From contig CBDUBA010000010.1 of NCBI GenBank assembly GCA_965365275.1, positions 1-64,000 of the forward strand: a stretch of 64,000 nucleotides of DNA. Direction: 5' to 3'. A program made the position numbers and the translations under genes. Below the pieces are notes generated by a model. That model was not told where the DNA came from. It was given only the letters and a program-made list of their open reading frames with translations, and did not search any database. The DNA comes from JAGTVG01 sp965365275. GTDB taxonomy: Bacteria > Bacteroidota > Bacteroidia > Cytophagales > Cyclobacteriaceae. Numbering within the stretch: the first letter of the stretch is position 1; each line of letters begins with the position of its first letter. Below are positions 54,457 through 63,482 of the stretch, piece by piece.

Positions 54457-55251
54457 TTAAAACTCGAATCCGATACGGGTATACCATCCTTTTGCATGTC
54501 CGTTGAAGATAGCCTGTTCGAATTCATGTTTCACGCCCCAGATACGGTATCCCAGCATGATCTGAAAAGTCCTGGTGATTTTCACATTAACACCGCCAAT
54601 AGCCTGGTAGCTTTGTTGTGAACCGAAAAAATTACCACCATAATCAGCATATAATCCCAATTCCAGCCGTTTTATCGGTTTGTAGGTAAAGTTCGTACCA
54701 ACAACCGGATCTATCCAGAAGACAGAACGCTCCCCTTGAAGCTCAATATTACCTAAAATTTTTGATCTTCCTCCAATATCAAAATAAAGAAGTTTTACTC
54801 CCAGCAGGACATCCAGTTCAAATTTTCCCTCGTGAAGAATCCGGTACCCTCCGGACAGGTCCCCTGTAAAAAGACTGAAATTCATGACTATATCCTGGAG
54901 TAAAAGTTCTAATGGAGTAATCGCTTCACTTTCCAGGATAAGAGAAGTAAAGTTGAATTGTGTCACAAATCTGCCGGTTCGATACTTTCCCGCCAGCATG
55001 GCAGCGAATTTTATGGAATTCCTTATATCCCTGAAACTTACATCAATTTCAAATTTCGGGGGTGGTGGGATTGGTAATTGTGTAGGTTGTGGGGGTCTTA
55101 GGATTTCGCCATTTAATCCTATATACCAGAAGTATGGGCTGATCCTGAAATGCCACTCATTCCAGGTTGTATCTTCCGGGTGCTTGTTCTTACCCTCTGA
55201 GGGTATAAGAACCATTGAAAACAAAAATATGAGTACTAATTTCCTGGTCAT
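54457..55251 (-). CDS. putative outer-membrane beta-barrel protein
   Basis: This 264-residue protein has a signal peptide (about 1-20) and alternating amphipathic strands (for example FVTQFNFTSLIL, LELGLYADYGGNF, IMLGYRIWGVKHEF) and ends with the terminal Phe (RIGFEF) typical of outer-membrane barrels. The family was not recognised; a small OmpW/OmpX-like barrel is the likely fold. It stands alone, convergent with DUF4954. Confidence 0.65.
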   Translation of the reverse strand: MTRKLVLIFLFSMVLIPSEGKNKHPEDTTWNEWHFRISPYFWYIGLNGEILRPPQPTQLPIPPPPKFEIDVSFRDIRNSIKFAAMLAGKYRTGRFVTQFNFTSLILESEAITPLELLLQDIVMNFSLFTGDLSGGYRILHEGKFELDVLLGVKLLYFDIGGRSKILGNIELQGERSVFWIDPVVGTNFTYKPIKRLELGLYADYGGNFFGSQQSYQAIGGVNVKITRTFQIMLGYRIWGVKHEFEQAIFNGHAKGWYTRIGFEF

Positions 55252-55597
55252 AAATCTAAGTTCGATTTTAATATAAAAGCTAAATTTTTCAAAACGAACT
55301 CCCCCTAAATTTTGTATTTTTTCTACATTTTGTACTATTCTAATATGCCATGGATATATTTAACCTCCGACCTCTGTAATCAGCTGATAGGGCATGCTTA
55401 ATGGCAATTTTTTATTAAAAAACCATCAAATTAAGGGTTACATAAATTGCTTTTAATCATATTAAAAAAAAATGCTTTCATTCAGTTGAATTTTATAGAT
55501 TATTTCATATTATTCTATTTATTAAGCACTATACCATCTTGAAATAATTTCAAACTGGATTTTAGTCATTATCAAAATATAAATAAACCGTACTACC
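55252..55597. other. 346-bp divergent intergenic region
   Basis: AT-rich with short TACATTTTGTA-type repeats near 55310-55340 but no clear promoter, hairpin or gene. Confidence 0.5.
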
Positions 55598-56437
55598 ATG
55601 TTATATCAGGAAGGATTGAAAACTTTGAAAAAGGGACTTGAAAAAGGCATATCAAAAAATGATTTTTTAAAATCCGGTTTTAAGAAACTCGATAAGAAAT
55701 ATGGTGGGATCTTTAAAAAAGGCATTACTGTTGTTGCCGGAACCAATCAGGATGACCTGACAAATTTTGGTGTTTCCCTTTTGAAAAATATTTCTCTGAA
55801 TAAAGAAGTTTCTTCCTATTATATATCCTTTCATGATATTGAGATAGATATTGTAAAGAAAATCACCAGCGCCCTCCTTAAAATCAAAATGAAAAATATA
55901 ATTTCCGGCAAGCTTAAGAAAAAGGAACGGTCCAGGATAGAAAAACTGATTAAAAGCGATACCATATTCCCAACCTATATCATCAACAACATCAAGCAGG
56001 ATACGGTCGAACTGACCTATATGGTAAAAAACCTGGTATTTGATAAACATCCTCATATCTTTATCCTGGATGGCCTGACGAATATCAATGGTACGGAAAA
56101 TGAAAAAATGAAGTTGATAGAGTCCCTGAAATCTATTTCATACAATACCGGGGTGCCTTTTGTTCTGTTATATGAATTGAGTGAATCAGGGAAACATTAT
56201 AGAAGCAACAGAACGCCTTTACAATTGGATTTTAATTCCAACCGGTATCTCAAGAGCATGAGTGATTCCATTATCTATCTATCAGATCCAATATTCGATG
56301 AAATTAAAGATAAAAAGGGTAAAGCCGCCAAAGGTTTGGCAGAGCTGAGTATCAGAAAATCAAAATATGGTAAAACAGGTTCAGTAGCTTTAAAATACAA
56401 GACCAAATACTGTTTATTTGAGGATGTAACTAATTAA
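55598..56437 (+). CDS. DnaB-helicase-like RecA-fold domain without Walker A
   Basis: This 279-residue protein follows the C-terminal domain of replicative helicase DnaB. It opens with SGFKKLDKKYGGIFKKGITVVAG, like the DnaB segment before the P-loop. The P-loop itself (GRPGMGKTS in DnaB) reads GTNQDDLTN (48-56), so the ATP-binding Lys/Thr are gone. The Walker B strand IFILDGL (154-160), the LSQLNR-like LLYELSES, and the end LSIRKSKYGKTGSVALKYKTKYCLF (250-274) match DnaB in order. It lacks the DnaB N-terminal domain. It therefore looks like a non-catalytic relative that may bind DNA or another protein. It stands alone with 160-350 bp gaps on both sides. Confidence 0.7.
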   Translation: MLYQEGLKTLKKGLEKGISKNDFLKSGFKKLDKKYGGIFKKGITVVAGTNQDDLTNFGVSLLKNISLNKEVSSYYISFHDIEIDIVKKITSALLKIKMKNIISGKLKKKERSRIEKLIKSDTIFPTYIINNIKQDTVELTYMVKNLVFDKHPHIFILDGLTNINGTENEKMKLIESLKSISYNTGVPFVLLYELSESGKHYRSNRTPLQLDFNSNRYLKSMSDSIIYLSDPIFDEIKDKKGKAAKGLAELSIRKSKYGKTGSVALKYKTKYCLFEDVTN

Positions 56438-56662
56438 CAATCTGATTAATCTCCCTGCTAAGAATTGTGCCTGCCATCTTCATTATAAACAATTGCATTT
56501 TCTTGAAATCACATGTAATTAAATCATTAAGTCATTCCTTTCATATCTGAAAAATGCTCATATCTAAAAACAGAGCAGGCAGTAAAAAAGTAGTTTTGAC
56601 ATAGGATCATTAGCCCGAATTTCTTTAATTATATCTGCAATCTTTAATCAACATTTGGTGTC

Positions 56663-56875
56663 ATGAAAACACAATTTTTATTTAGCCTATGTCTGTTTTT
56701 CTTCCTTTGCGGAAGTGCATTTACCCAGAAGGTCAAAGTTGATCTGGATAAAATGATCGATTTTTCAAAATACAAAACCTATAAGTTCATGGGTTGGCAG
56801 GAGAACATTGACTCAATCGTTAATGATTTCGACAAGAAAAGATTAAGCGGCGCTTTAATTCAGTCCTTCTTTTAG
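56663..56875 (+). pseudogene. truncated DUF4136 family lipoprotein/secreted protein
   Basis: This 70-residue frame has a signal peptide and then VKVDLDKMIDFSKYKTYKFMGW, the beginning of DUF4136 proteins, which are normally about 180-200 residues. It stops after ALIQSFF, just where the next helix should run on. The stop lies inside the last codons of the convergent ZnuA-like gene (21-bp overlap). It seems to be a 5' remnant left by a deletion or rearrangement ending at about 56865. Confidence 0.7.
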
Positions 56876-57769
56876 ATTATCTACATTTTTTGCCATAAGC
56901 GAGATAAAATCAAGCTCATTTCTATTGCCTGCGGGATTAAAAACAATCACTTTTACACCCATTCCTTCCAGTTTTTCCCTGATCTCGGGGAGCGGTTTAT
57001 CTTCCCATAGCATGGCACGGGCTGAATGATGGTCCAGTTCATGCTCAAATTCCTGCCAGGATTCTTCGAAGGGCATCTGATCGGGTTCCCAGTGGTAGCT
57101 TATAATAGAGATATTATATCCCTTCGCCAGGTATTGATAAACCGGGTGGGAAGCGAATAATTCAAGGTCGTCTGTAGCCCTGGCAATCTCAGCCAACTGG
57201 CTGTCTAACTTGTTCAGTTCATCAAGAAGCTTAAGATAATTTGTATTAAAAAAGTCTTGTTCTTCCGGCATGAGGTCTGAAAAAGCCTCTTTTACAGCTT
57301 CAGCGTGTAAGGCAGCATTCTTCATATCCAGCCATGTCGTGAAAGCATACCCGGTATGACTGTGTTCTCCTTCCGGTCCATGACTGTGGACTTCACCCTT
57401 GATTTCAATGAGGCGATCGGTGAAAGACTTTGAAGTGTTAACCTGAGTTGATGCTGGAAGGCTTACCGCCTCCGTCCATTTTTCGTAATCGGCGCCGTTC
57501 AACAGGATCAGGTCAGCATTCTGAAATTTCTCCAGGCTGGCTTCATCCGGCCGCCAGTAGGCAGGATCTCCATCAATTTCAGGGAAATAAACCTCTATCT
57601 TATCTCTTCCAATCCTTTCTGCAAAACTGAATAATGGATAATTTACTACAGCCACTATAGGTTTCGTATCTTCTTTTTCCTGCCGGTTTGATTTATTGTC
57701 CGTGGAACAGGAAAACAGGATCATAGAAAAGATCAGTATGATTAGAACATTTGACATAATACTTCTCAT
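56855..57769 (-). CDS. divergent ZnuA/TroA-like metal-binding lipoprotein
   Basis: This 304-residue protein has a lipoprotein signal (LFSC, Cys 21) and the cluster A-I binding-protein fold: FPEIDGDPAYWRPDEASLEKF and LILLNGADYEKW align with ZnuA DPHSYEP and NGAGLEPW segments. The usual first His (DPH) is Ala here and the second (PHIW) is Thr (FTTW). The third His is kept in ASHPVYQYLAKGY. A His-rich loop HSHGPEGEHSH lies near 127-137 and may bind metal instead. It is the last gene of an operon with an FtsX-type permease and ATPase, not with ZnuB/ZnuC. It may carry zinc or another metal; the ligand set is unproven. Confidence 0.8.
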   Translation of the reverse strand: MRSIMSNVLIILIFSMILFSCSTDNKSNRQEKEDTKPIVAVVNYPLFSFAERIGRDKIEVYFPEIDGDPAYWRPDEASLEKFQNADLILLNGADYEKWTEAVSLPASTQVNTSKSFTDRLIEIKGEVHSHGPEGEHSHTGYAFTTWLDMKNAALHAEAVKEAFSDLMPEEQDFFNTNYLKLLDELNKLDSQLAEIARATDDLELFASHPVYQYLAKGYNISIISYHWEPDQMPFEESWQEFEHELDHHSARAMLWEDKPLPEIREKLEGMGVKVIVFNPAGNRNELDFISLMAKNVDNLKEGLN

Positions 57770-57875
57770 AATTTTTAATTTTTACTCTCTAATAATCCAT
57801 AACAGTAATGAAATATATATTTTCATATTCACTGTAAATCAGGATTTCCTTATATTGAACTGAATCTCTCTTTAA

Positions 57876-59054
57876 TTATATTATAAACTTTTCTATAAAT
57901 GTATTCACATAATATCCGGAAACGATATATAGAATGAATGCAAAAGTCAGGCTGGCAACAAACATAATAGCCACCTCCATGCTCAGGATCCCGGCAACTT
58001 TGAACCGGGATGACCCAATGGTCTCCAGGGTGTTGATCTCATCCTTCCGTAAACGTATAGTCAGTGTCATGATCAGTATGAAGATCAACAGGGTAGCAAA
58101 TCCTACGGCAATAAAGACCCCATCAAAGATCTGTTTTATTCTGAAAATACTGTTCAGTAAATTCCGAACAACCTGTTGCGGGACGATGGCCTGGGTTCCG
58201 ATCTCTCCGGATTCAAACCGGCCTCTTAAAATGGTCAGGGATTTTTCATCTTTAGGAATGAAAAGGATGGAACTTACTGGAAAGTCCTTCTGTAATCCAT
58301 GAAAATGAAAACTGTCCCTGTTTTCTTCTGTGATCTCATTATACATAAAAACCTTGGCGGTAGCAGTGACCACACCATCTTTGTTTTCCATTACCAGCGT
58401 GGGATCGGTTTCATCCCCCAGGTCCTGATGCCCATGACCGATACCCATAATGATCCACGTGTTTTTAATATCCGTAAAAATAGCCCGGTCATCCGGTGTG
58501 TTTGTTGGATCCAGGATCCCGGTAATCTTCATTTTCAGGGGATATACACCCGCAAAATCAAAGAAACTTTCGGGGGAAGATATTATATGATCGCCGGATT
58601 TCAGGTTAAGCTCCATCGCCACAGTATGGCCCAGGATACAATCCCCCAGGATAGCCATGTTTTTTCCTTCAGACAGGGTCATATTTCTGAACTTCAAATA
58701 GTCCAGTGTAGTTCCAACGATCGGGTAAGACCTGGCATTGAATCCCGTCAGAACAGGTATGCAATATCCAAATCCAAGACTGTTCAGTTCATCCACTTCC
58801 GCCATACTCACGGGTTCCAGCTTTTCATCCTGGAAGTAAAGGGAATTAATGACAAGGTCCGTTGAACTGCCTTTTTCTCCTATTATCAGTGGTGTCGAAA
58901 CCGCCCTGTCCATCATGCGTACTTCACTTTCCGTGATCAGTTTCTCCAGTCCGTTTGGGATAAACACGATTATAGTAATGGAAGCCACAAGAATCAGGCT
59001 ACGTATCTTATGATACCATATATATTGAAAAGCAAGGTAAAAACTATTTTTCAT
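57876..59054 (-). CDS. FtsX-like ABC permease with periplasmic His motifs
   Basis: This 392-residue permease has one N-terminal helix (about 18-35), a large periplasmic domain (about 40-310) and three C-terminal helices (about 312-388) with RLRKDEINTLETIGSSRFKVAGIL, the FtsX/LolC pattern. The periplasmic domain contains GHGH (206-209) and SFHFHG (248-253), which are suited to metal binding and unusual for LolC or MacB. It overlaps the ATPase gene by 4 bp (ATGA), so the two form one complex. The metal-binding lipoprotein gene follows after 106 bp. Confidence 0.85.
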   Translation of the reverse strand: MKNSFYLAFQYIWYHKIRSLILVASITIIVFIPNGLEKLITESEVRMMDRAVSTPLIIGEKGSSTDLVINSLYFQDEKLEPVSMAEVDELNSLGFGYCIPVLTGFNARSYPIVGTTLDYLKFRNMTLSEGKNMAILGDCILGHTVAMELNLKSGDHIISSPESFFDFAGVYPLKMKITGILDPTNTPDDRAIFTDIKNTWIIMGIGHGHQDLGDETDPTLVMENKDGVVTATAKVFMYNEITEENRDSFHFHGLQKDFPVSSILFIPKDEKSLTILRGRFESGEIGTQAIVPQQVVRNLLNSIFRIKQIFDGVFIAVGFATLLIFILIMTLTIRLRKDEINTLETIGSSRFKVAGILSMEVAIMFVASLTFAFILYIVSGYYVNTFIEKFII

Positions 59055-59752
59055 GATTCGGTATTCTTCTTATTTATACTCGCCTGGGTTTCCTCTTCTG
59101 ACAGAAGATCGTTAAAATCAATAACCTCATTAAAATCCGGGAGCAATTCGTGATCATGTGTTACAGTGATCAGGGTGGTTTCTTCCTCTTTGCAATATCT
59201 GAAGAGCAGGTCAAGGATCTTCTTTTTGTTTTTAGGATCCAGATTCCCTGTGGGTTCGTCTGCCAGGATCAGTTCGGGTTGCGTGATCAATGCTCGGCAG
59301 ATGGCTACCCGCTGACGTTCACCCTGGGACAGGTTTTTTGGATATTTTGAAAGATATTTATGGATCCCGGCATATTCCGACAGCATATTTAATCGATTGC
59401 GGACCGGGGGATCAATCTTTAACCTGGCATTGATCCTGTAAGGGAGTATGATATTGTCATAAACAGTAAGGTAATTGATCAATTTAAAATCCTGAAATAC
59501 AAATCCTATATTACTTATTCGAAAGGCCCTTCGTTCGGCTTCACTTAGTTTATTGATTTCAAGATTCTTATAATTTATGCTTCCCTCATGCGGAACAGAG
59601 ATCCCGGCAATAAGATTAAGAAGCGTCGTTTTACCCGACCCGCTAGGCCCGATCAAGGCATGTGTCTCTCCTTTCCTGAATGCCAGAGCAGCAATCTGAA
59701 GTTGAAAATCAGATTTTGGATATTTAAAATACAGGTTCCGGATGCTAATCAT
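59051..59752 (-). CDS. LolD-like ABC ATPase
   Basis: This 233-residue ATPase has Walker A GPSGSGKTT (34-42), signature LSQGERQR, Walker B LILADEP and the D-loop GNLD. The LolD/MacB-type organisation fits its FtsX-type partner, with which it overlaps by 4 bp. It powers the permease at 57876-59054. Confidence 0.92.
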   Translation of the reverse strand: MISIRNLYFKYPKSDFQLQIAALAFRKGETHALIGPSGSGKTTLLNLIAGISVPHEGSINYKNLEINKLSEAERRAFRISNIGFVFQDFKLINYLTVYDNIILPYRINARLKIDPPVRNRLNMLSEYAGIHKYLSKYPKNLSQGERQRVAICRALITQPELILADEPTGNLDPKNKKKILDLLFRYCKEEETTLITVTHDHELLPDFNEVIDFNDLLSEEETQASINKKNTES

Positions 59753-59832
59753 ACTTATATAATACGTGCTTCTTCCAAAATCTCAGTGTCATACTTTTTC
59801 CACAATCAGAATATTACATACCGTGGATGAAA

Positions 59833-60978
59833 TTATAGGCTATTCCAGTAATGACCGAATTGTAAATAAAATGCCCACTGTTCATTACCTCTTGCCACAT
59901 CCATTCCCCAATACATGTTCAATAACCTGGCAAGTTTATAGCGGAAACCCGTACCTATGCTCCAGGCGGTGGTATAATCCTTAAACGCTTTTTCATCGGA
60001 AAAGGCTTTGCCAATACCGGCAAAACCTACAAGGCTCCAACGTTTAGCAAAGTCCCAGCGTTCCTCAGTTTCAAGAACAGTAACCATTTTATCCTGATAA
60101 CGCAGGGCAGGAATCCCTCTCAGGATAACATATGGCTGAGTAAAAAAAGGATAATCATCCCATATAAACCGGAAATCCGCCCTGAAACCCAGCACCAGTT
60201 TGGGGATCTTGTTAATGAAACCTGTTCCATAGGCATCCACACGACTATACTTGAAATCGCTTCCAAGCCAACTATCCTGATACATGTATTTAAGTTGCCA
60301 TCGAATTCCTTTATTAGGGGTGACAGAATAATCCCGGTTGTCGAAGTAAATTATGGGTCCTATTCCTCCTAATGAAGCATCTCTTTCCGGATTGGGTATA
60401 TTGATAGGAAGGTCTGACAGGTCAAATGTAGCTTTATACTTAAAGAATAAATACCTGCCCCCAAGAAAATAACGGCTATCTTTGATCCTGAAGGCGATCT
60501 CCTGAAGAAAAAATAAACCTTCGAGATTGAATTTCAATTTAATCTCACTTTCGTTAGGAAGAGTTGCATAATATTTTAAATTCACAGAAGTATAAGCTAA
60601 CGCTCCGGTATATCGTATCTTATCCATTTTCCATACTCCCGAATAAAATGCAGCTATGCCCCAGGATTTATTAAAGGTATACAAGCCCCCCAAACCGTAC
60701 AATGTTGGTGCTACATGCTTTCCTTCGCTCAGGGCTTTTTCATCCTGATCTAAAAACAACAATCCCATTCCTAGGCCGTTCTCAACCGCTGGTTCTGTAA
60801 TTATTGAGATCAATGGGAAAAATCCATTGTAATTCAACATCCAGTTCCCCACATCAAAGGCGTTATCCGTAGAATCTACGAACATCTCTTTCATTTTTGA
60901 TTGGCCAAGACTCTGAATGGATATAAATATCAATATGGATATCAATATTCGATTAATATGGAGCGTGTTTAATCTCAT
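59833..60978 (-). CDS. Omp85/BamA-like outer-membrane barrel without POTRA
   Basis: This 381-residue protein has a signal peptide (about 1-25) and a 16-strand-like barrel that resembles the BamA/TamA C-terminal domain: YFDNRDYSVTPNKGIRWQLKY, ILRGIPALRYQDK, LVGFAGIGKAF and a C-terminal VARGNEQWAFYLQFGHYW. There is no room for POTRA domains. It is the first gene of the minus-strand operon with the ABC ATPase, permease and metal-binding lipoprotein (80 bp gap), so it may serve as the outer-membrane part of that system. Confidence 0.75.
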   Translation of the reverse strand: MRLNTLHINRILISILIFISIQSLGQSKMKEMFVDSTDNAFDVGNWMLNYNGFFPLISIITEPAVENGLGMGLLFLDQDEKALSEGKHVAPTLYGLGGLYTFNKSWGIAAFYSGVWKMDKIRYTGALAYTSVNLKYYATLPNESEIKLKFNLEGLFFLQEIAFRIKDSRYFLGGRYLFFKYKATFDLSDLPINIPNPERDASLGGIGPIIYFDNRDYSVTPNKGIRWQLKYMYQDSWLGSDFKYSRVDAYGTGFINKIPKLVLGFRADFRFIWDDYPFFTQPYVILRGIPALRYQDKMVTVLETEERWDFAKRWSLVGFAGIGKAFSDEKAFKDYTTAWSIGTGFRYKLARLLNMYWGMDVARGNEQWAFYLQFGHYWNSL

Positions 60979-61296
60979 TTGTTTCCGCTACCCAATATAT
61001 GTATTCCATTTATTATATTTAACTATCAGGGATTGAATTATTTAGGAAATTTTGAAATTTTTCACCATACACCCTTGAAGAATTATAGCTATTGGAATTT
61101 CCAGTGAAATAGAATATGTTGAGGTGGGCATGAAGAATATAGAAGACCAGCCTGAATTCTACTCAAAAGATTATAATCTGGGATGAGTTAAATGGGAATA
61201 ATTAGCGAATTTATATCGCTTAATTAAAATCGTAAGATTGGTAATTTGAATTTAAGTGAACTTCCTTTTCAAGGAGATTGTAGATCCAGGATCTTA
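60979..61296. other. 318-bp intergenic region
   Basis: AT-rich. It contains a protein-like 35-codon open stretch on the plus strand (61079-61186) without a good start codon, possibly a gene remnant. No clear promoter was found. Confidence 0.5.
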
Positions 61297-62340
61297 TTAA
61301 TTTGCATACTCAATCACCTCATCCACTTTAAAGATCCTGGAAGTCTCCCCATCGACCAGTTTATACTGTACCTGGCGGATCCCACCAGTTGGATTACTAT
61401 TTGTATCACTCTCTCTGTATATCGGGAAGCGTTGGGCAAAGGTGGTCTCGATTATAGCAAATTCATCGTGCCCCATGTATCCCTCAGAAATATTCGGATT
61501 ATCTGTTACGGGTGGAAAATAGATCTGGCTCATGGATTTTTTGTTATTGACTGAATAGCCAACCACTGATCCATAACTTCCGCTTCCTGCAGATGTAATA
61601 TAAACAAGCACTTCCGGGGATCCATCGCTGTTCAGGTCTTCAATTTCTGCATTGGTAACTTGTCCGTCTATTGTATGTGCCACCAACCTGTTGTCAAGTT
61701 CTAAGCCGGATGGTTGAATGATCAAGATATTCATGGACCCTTGTTGACTTGCATGAATATCAAATGTGATACCCTGAAGTGTTAGACTTCTATTAAACCC
61801 TGATGGCTTCAACTGTTCTTCATCCAAAGGTTCTGCAAGTTTGGTATAAGTCCCGGACAGGCTGCCACCACCGGAACAGAAATACATCAGGAAATCTTCC
61901 TGTGCTTCATTTTCAGTAGTTATGCTTATTTTATCCTCCTGGCCTATGAACAGGATATTTTTACCATCAAAATTGACTTTTACAATACCTTTTTCATCCA
62001 TGATTCCAATCCCTTCAAAGGTGCATGTGGGTTTTTTGCGGTCTGCCCTGGAACGGATTCTTATATATGCCTCCCGGGTACCGATTGCTTTAATGGTTAC
62101 GGCTACCCAGTCATACCCTTCTTCTCTTTTTTTATATCCTTCTGACACGTAATCGCCTTCAATATCTTCAGTACCATTTGTGTCCGGTTCAGCATTTGCA
62201 AGGTCATCAGTTTCGTCGGTAGATTGGTCGCCAGGCACTTCCATTCGATCTTTGTCGTAAGTTCTCCTGGAACCGGATTGGTCACAAGCGGCCAGGAAAA
62301 ACACTGCCAGGATAACAGGAAGAAGGTTTTTAATTTTCAT
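61297..62340 (-). CDS. lipoprotein with PliI-like C-terminal domain (tentative)
   Basis: This 347-residue protein has a lipoprotein signal (FLAAC, Cys 19), an acidic linker (about 30-60), a beta-rich middle domain with a Cys pair (TCTFEG, YFCSGG) and a C-terminal domain (about 180-347). That part has the segments ILIIQPSGLELDN, DLNSDGSPEVLVY, GYMGHDEFAIIE and NPTGGIRQVQYKLVDGE, which I associate with PliI-type inhibitors of invertebrate-type lysozyme. If so, it would protect the cell wall from host or predator lysozyme. The match is from memory and needs a profile search. Confidence 0.55.
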   Translation of the reverse strand: MKIKNLLPVILAVFFLAACDQSGSRRTYDKDRMEVPGDQSTDETDDLANAEPDTNGTEDIEGDYVSEGYKKREEGYDWVAVTIKAIGTREAYIRIRSRADRKKPTCTFEGIGIMDEKGIVKVNFDGKNILFIGQEDKISITTENEAQEDFLMYFCSGGGSLSGTYTKLAEPLDEEQLKPSGFNRSLTLQGITFDIHASQQGSMNILIIQPSGLELDNRLVAHTIDGQVTNAEIEDLNSDGSPEVLVYITSAGSGSYGSVVGYSVNNKKSMSQIYFPPVTDNPNISEGYMGHDEFAIIETTFAQRFPIYRESDTNSNPTGGIRQVQYKLVDGETSRIFKVDEVIEYAN

Positions 62341-62539
62341 AATCTATAATTTTTTCACGTCAATAATAAAACTACCAGATTTTGATTTAGGAGGGGGGAT
62401 AAAAAGTTGCCAAAATATCCCATTAGCGGAAACTTTTTAAAACCAAAATTAGGTTTGTTCAAAACATATTATTTCAACTTATGCCCACCAGGCGATTCGG
62501 GAAATTCCTTTTCACTTGTAATTCGACTTTAAAATAGTC

Positions 62540-63181
62540 TTATTGCTCAACAATCTCCAGGTTTTTGAACCATCCTTCAGAATTATTTCCGACCCAGAAG
62601 CCGAGCCGGCCTTCCTTCCTTTTGCTCAGTTGTTCAATCACCAGTGATGGTTCTTTGGCATGATTAACATATACGGATACCTGCGGATAATTAACGACTA
62701 TTGTTGCATGGAACCATTCCGTTGGTTCCGGGACTGGGTTTACAGGATTTTCATACTTCTCCGGATAATTTTCACGCAAATAATACCATGTATTCTTCGG
62801 ATGTGAAATATATTGTACCGAATGTCCTTTTCTTTCCGGGCTTTTGAAGTTAAAAGGCCTGAAATAGATGGCATCAAAGGTGCTGTCATTTAAAATATGG
62901 AACGCAATGCCAACAAAACTCCGGCCTCTTTCATCAATACCTTTAATATCCACCTCGATGGTGCCGTTCTCAAATTCCAAGTCATTGTTCCATAATAATC
63001 CATCCCCTGGTTGCCCGTTAAGGTGCACCACCTCATCCTCAACGATTTCACGGTTGTGCAAGGTCCACACCCCTGGATCATTAATCTTTGATAAATCCGG
63101 TATTTTTGATTGTGCAAAGACCGTACTAAAAGAAGCAGTAAGTAAAAGACCTGTGATTATTGTTACCAATAACTTTTTCAT
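62540..63181 (-). CDS. secreted concanavalin-like lectin/glucanase-fold protein (DUF1080-like)
   Basis: This 213-residue protein has a signal peptide (about 1-23) and a beta-sandwich with the pattern of DUF1080 / 3-keto-disaccharide hydrolase-like proteins: LEFENGTIEVDIKGIDERGRSFVGIAFH, YYLRENYPEKYE, WFHATIVV, GRLGFWVGNNSEGWFKNLEI. Such domains bind or cleave sugars. It stands alone, 199 bp upstream of the lipoprotein gene on the same strand. Confidence 0.75.
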   Translation of the reverse strand: MKKLLVTIITGLLLTASFSTVFAQSKIPDLSKINDPGVWTLHNREIVEDEVVHLNGQPGDGLLWNNDLEFENGTIEVDIKGIDERGRSFVGIAFHILNDSTFDAIYFRPFNFKSPERKGHSVQYISHPKNTWYYLRENYPEKYENPVNPVPEPTEWFHATIVVNYPQVSVYVNHAKEPSLVIEQLSKRKEGRLGFWVGNNSEGWFKNLEIVEQ

Positions 63182-63482
63182 GATAGTAAATTTTTGTTGT
63201 GGATTAATTTAATAACATCTAAGTGAAATCTTATTTCGGGATAAAGTTCTGAAATCTATTCTGATAATGTATGCACTAGTTTATATTTTTCTTCATGGCC
63301 CTTAAAAAATCTAATCTAAACAGGATCAGGGAGGCGTACCTGAGAATATGACTGGTAATAATAAGCCCTTATGGAATATGAGTCCTTGACTGGTGGTACA
63401 TTAAAAAAGTTAAATCCAATATGTATATTGAATGGAATGTGCAATTTTAGTATATTTATGTTAGCGTAAATGAGATTATACC
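63182..63482. other. 301-bp divergent intergenic region
   Basis: AT-rich, between the divergent DUF1080-like gene and the last gene. No hairpin or clear promoter was seen; only an 18-codon frame (63295-63351) that is too short to call. Confidence 0.5.

Noticed and set aside
63295..63351. 18-codon ATG frame in the gap before the last gene
   Set aside because: Too short, with no supporting context or conservation evidence.
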